In this document: one piece after another, positions 5,498-5,645 of the stretch
Numbering within the stretch: position 1 is the first letter of the stretch
How the letters are laid out: the number at the start of each line of letters is the position of its first letter
From: an uncultured Desulfovibrio sp.
Lineage (GTDB): Bacteria; Desulfobacterota; Desulfovibrionia; Desulfovibrionales; Desulfovibrionaceae
Assembly (NCBI GenBank): GCA_900555975.1
Contig: USNI01000073.1
Location: 1 to 5,645 of the forward strand
Length of the DNA stretch: 5,645 bases
Direction: 5' to 3'
Made by a program: the position numbers and the translations under genes
The notes under the pieces: model-generated
Told to the model about the DNA's origin: nothing
The model's input: the letters and a program-made list of their open reading frames with translations, nothing else
Database searches by the model: none

Positions 5498-5515
5498 GTT
5501 TTGTGAATGTCAGAC

Positions 5516-5645
5516 TCAGGCTATGGAAGAGCCGCTGGGAGCGTCAGCCGTAAGCAGGGAAAGTCCGCCGTCGAATTCGGCGGTGAGTATCATGCCCTGC
5601 GATTCAAGGCCGCGCAGCTTGCGGGGAGGCAGATTCGCCACAACC
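5516..5645 (-). CDS. metG: Methionyl-tRNA synthetase C-terminal tRNA-binding domain (partial)
   Basis: Forty-two residues and a TGA stop (5518-5516) are visible; the 5' part lies beyond the right edge. The fragment reads [20 protein letters not shown] followed by [18 protein letters not shown]. The NLxPRKLRGxESQGM signature is the end of the EMAPII/Trbp111-type OB-fold that binds tRNA. It is found at the C terminus of dimeric bacterial MetRS, which charges tRNA(Met) in the cytoplasm. A free-standing tRNA-binding protein with the same domain (CsaA- or Trbp111-like) cannot be excluded, because the catalytic part is not in the window. The gene converges on dsrE and shares its terminator. Confidence 0.83.
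   Translation of the reverse strand, partial: VVANLPPRKLRGLESQGMILTAEFDGGLSLLTADAPSGSSIA

Noticed and set aside
1..5645. CRISPR arrays, insertion sequences, phage genes, tRNA or rRNA genes
   Set aside because: No regularly spaced direct repeats, transposase- or integrase-like frames, terminal inverted repeats, or tRNA/rRNA-like sequences were found on either strand.

Overview
The window is ordinary chromosomal DNA of moderately high GC content. It most likely comes from a sulfate- or sulfite-reducing member of the Desulfovibrionaceae (Desulfovibrio/Bilophila type). The best clue is the adenylate kinase: it is 223 residues long and its LID carries Cys129-X5-His-X15-Cys-X2-Cys, the metal-binding pattern described for Desulfovibrio gigas adenylate kinase. 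A short CstA-type carrier and a stand-alone DsrE-like protein fit the same group. The genus is inference; no rRNA marker is present.

Left part, all on the + strand (1-2736). The 3' end of asnS (1-180) overlaps the start of trmH (180-770) by one base, and a clear intrinsic terminator (820-852) closes this tRNA charging/modification pair. A good sigma70-type promoter (896-924) then drives a gene (962-1846) in which a CoA-binding (YccU-like) domain is joined to a cysteine-rich YkgJ-type metal-cluster domain. A 218-base, very GC-rich spacer full of inverted repeats (1847-2064) leads to adk (2065-2736), which ends at a strong, probably bidirectional terminator (2776-2813).

Right part. cstA lies on the - strand (2944-4425) and converges on adk. 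It is divergent from a small dsrE-like gene on the + strand (4987-5400). The 561-base region between them (4426-4986) has no convincing large gene. It does hold -35-like boxes on both strands, a run of small hairpins in the presumed cstA leader, a 10-bp palindrome inside the putative cstA promoter, a 16-bp palindrome just upstream of dsrE, and a possible 32-residue small ORF. After dsrE, a perfect 16-bp-stem bidirectional terminator (5452-5497) is shared with the convergent 3' end of metG (5516-5645, - strand, partial).

The genes are mostly housekeeping: two aminoacyl-tRNA synthetases, a tRNA methylase, a nucleotide kinase, a probable pyruvate/small-nutrient transporter and a sulfur-relay-fold protein. 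I see no mobile element, CRISPR array, tRNA/rRNA gene or defence system. The points most worth a second look are the CoA-binding/YkgJ fusion, the metal-site LID of Adk, and the structured leaders of adk, cstA and dsrE. I did not find a convincing new biological system.
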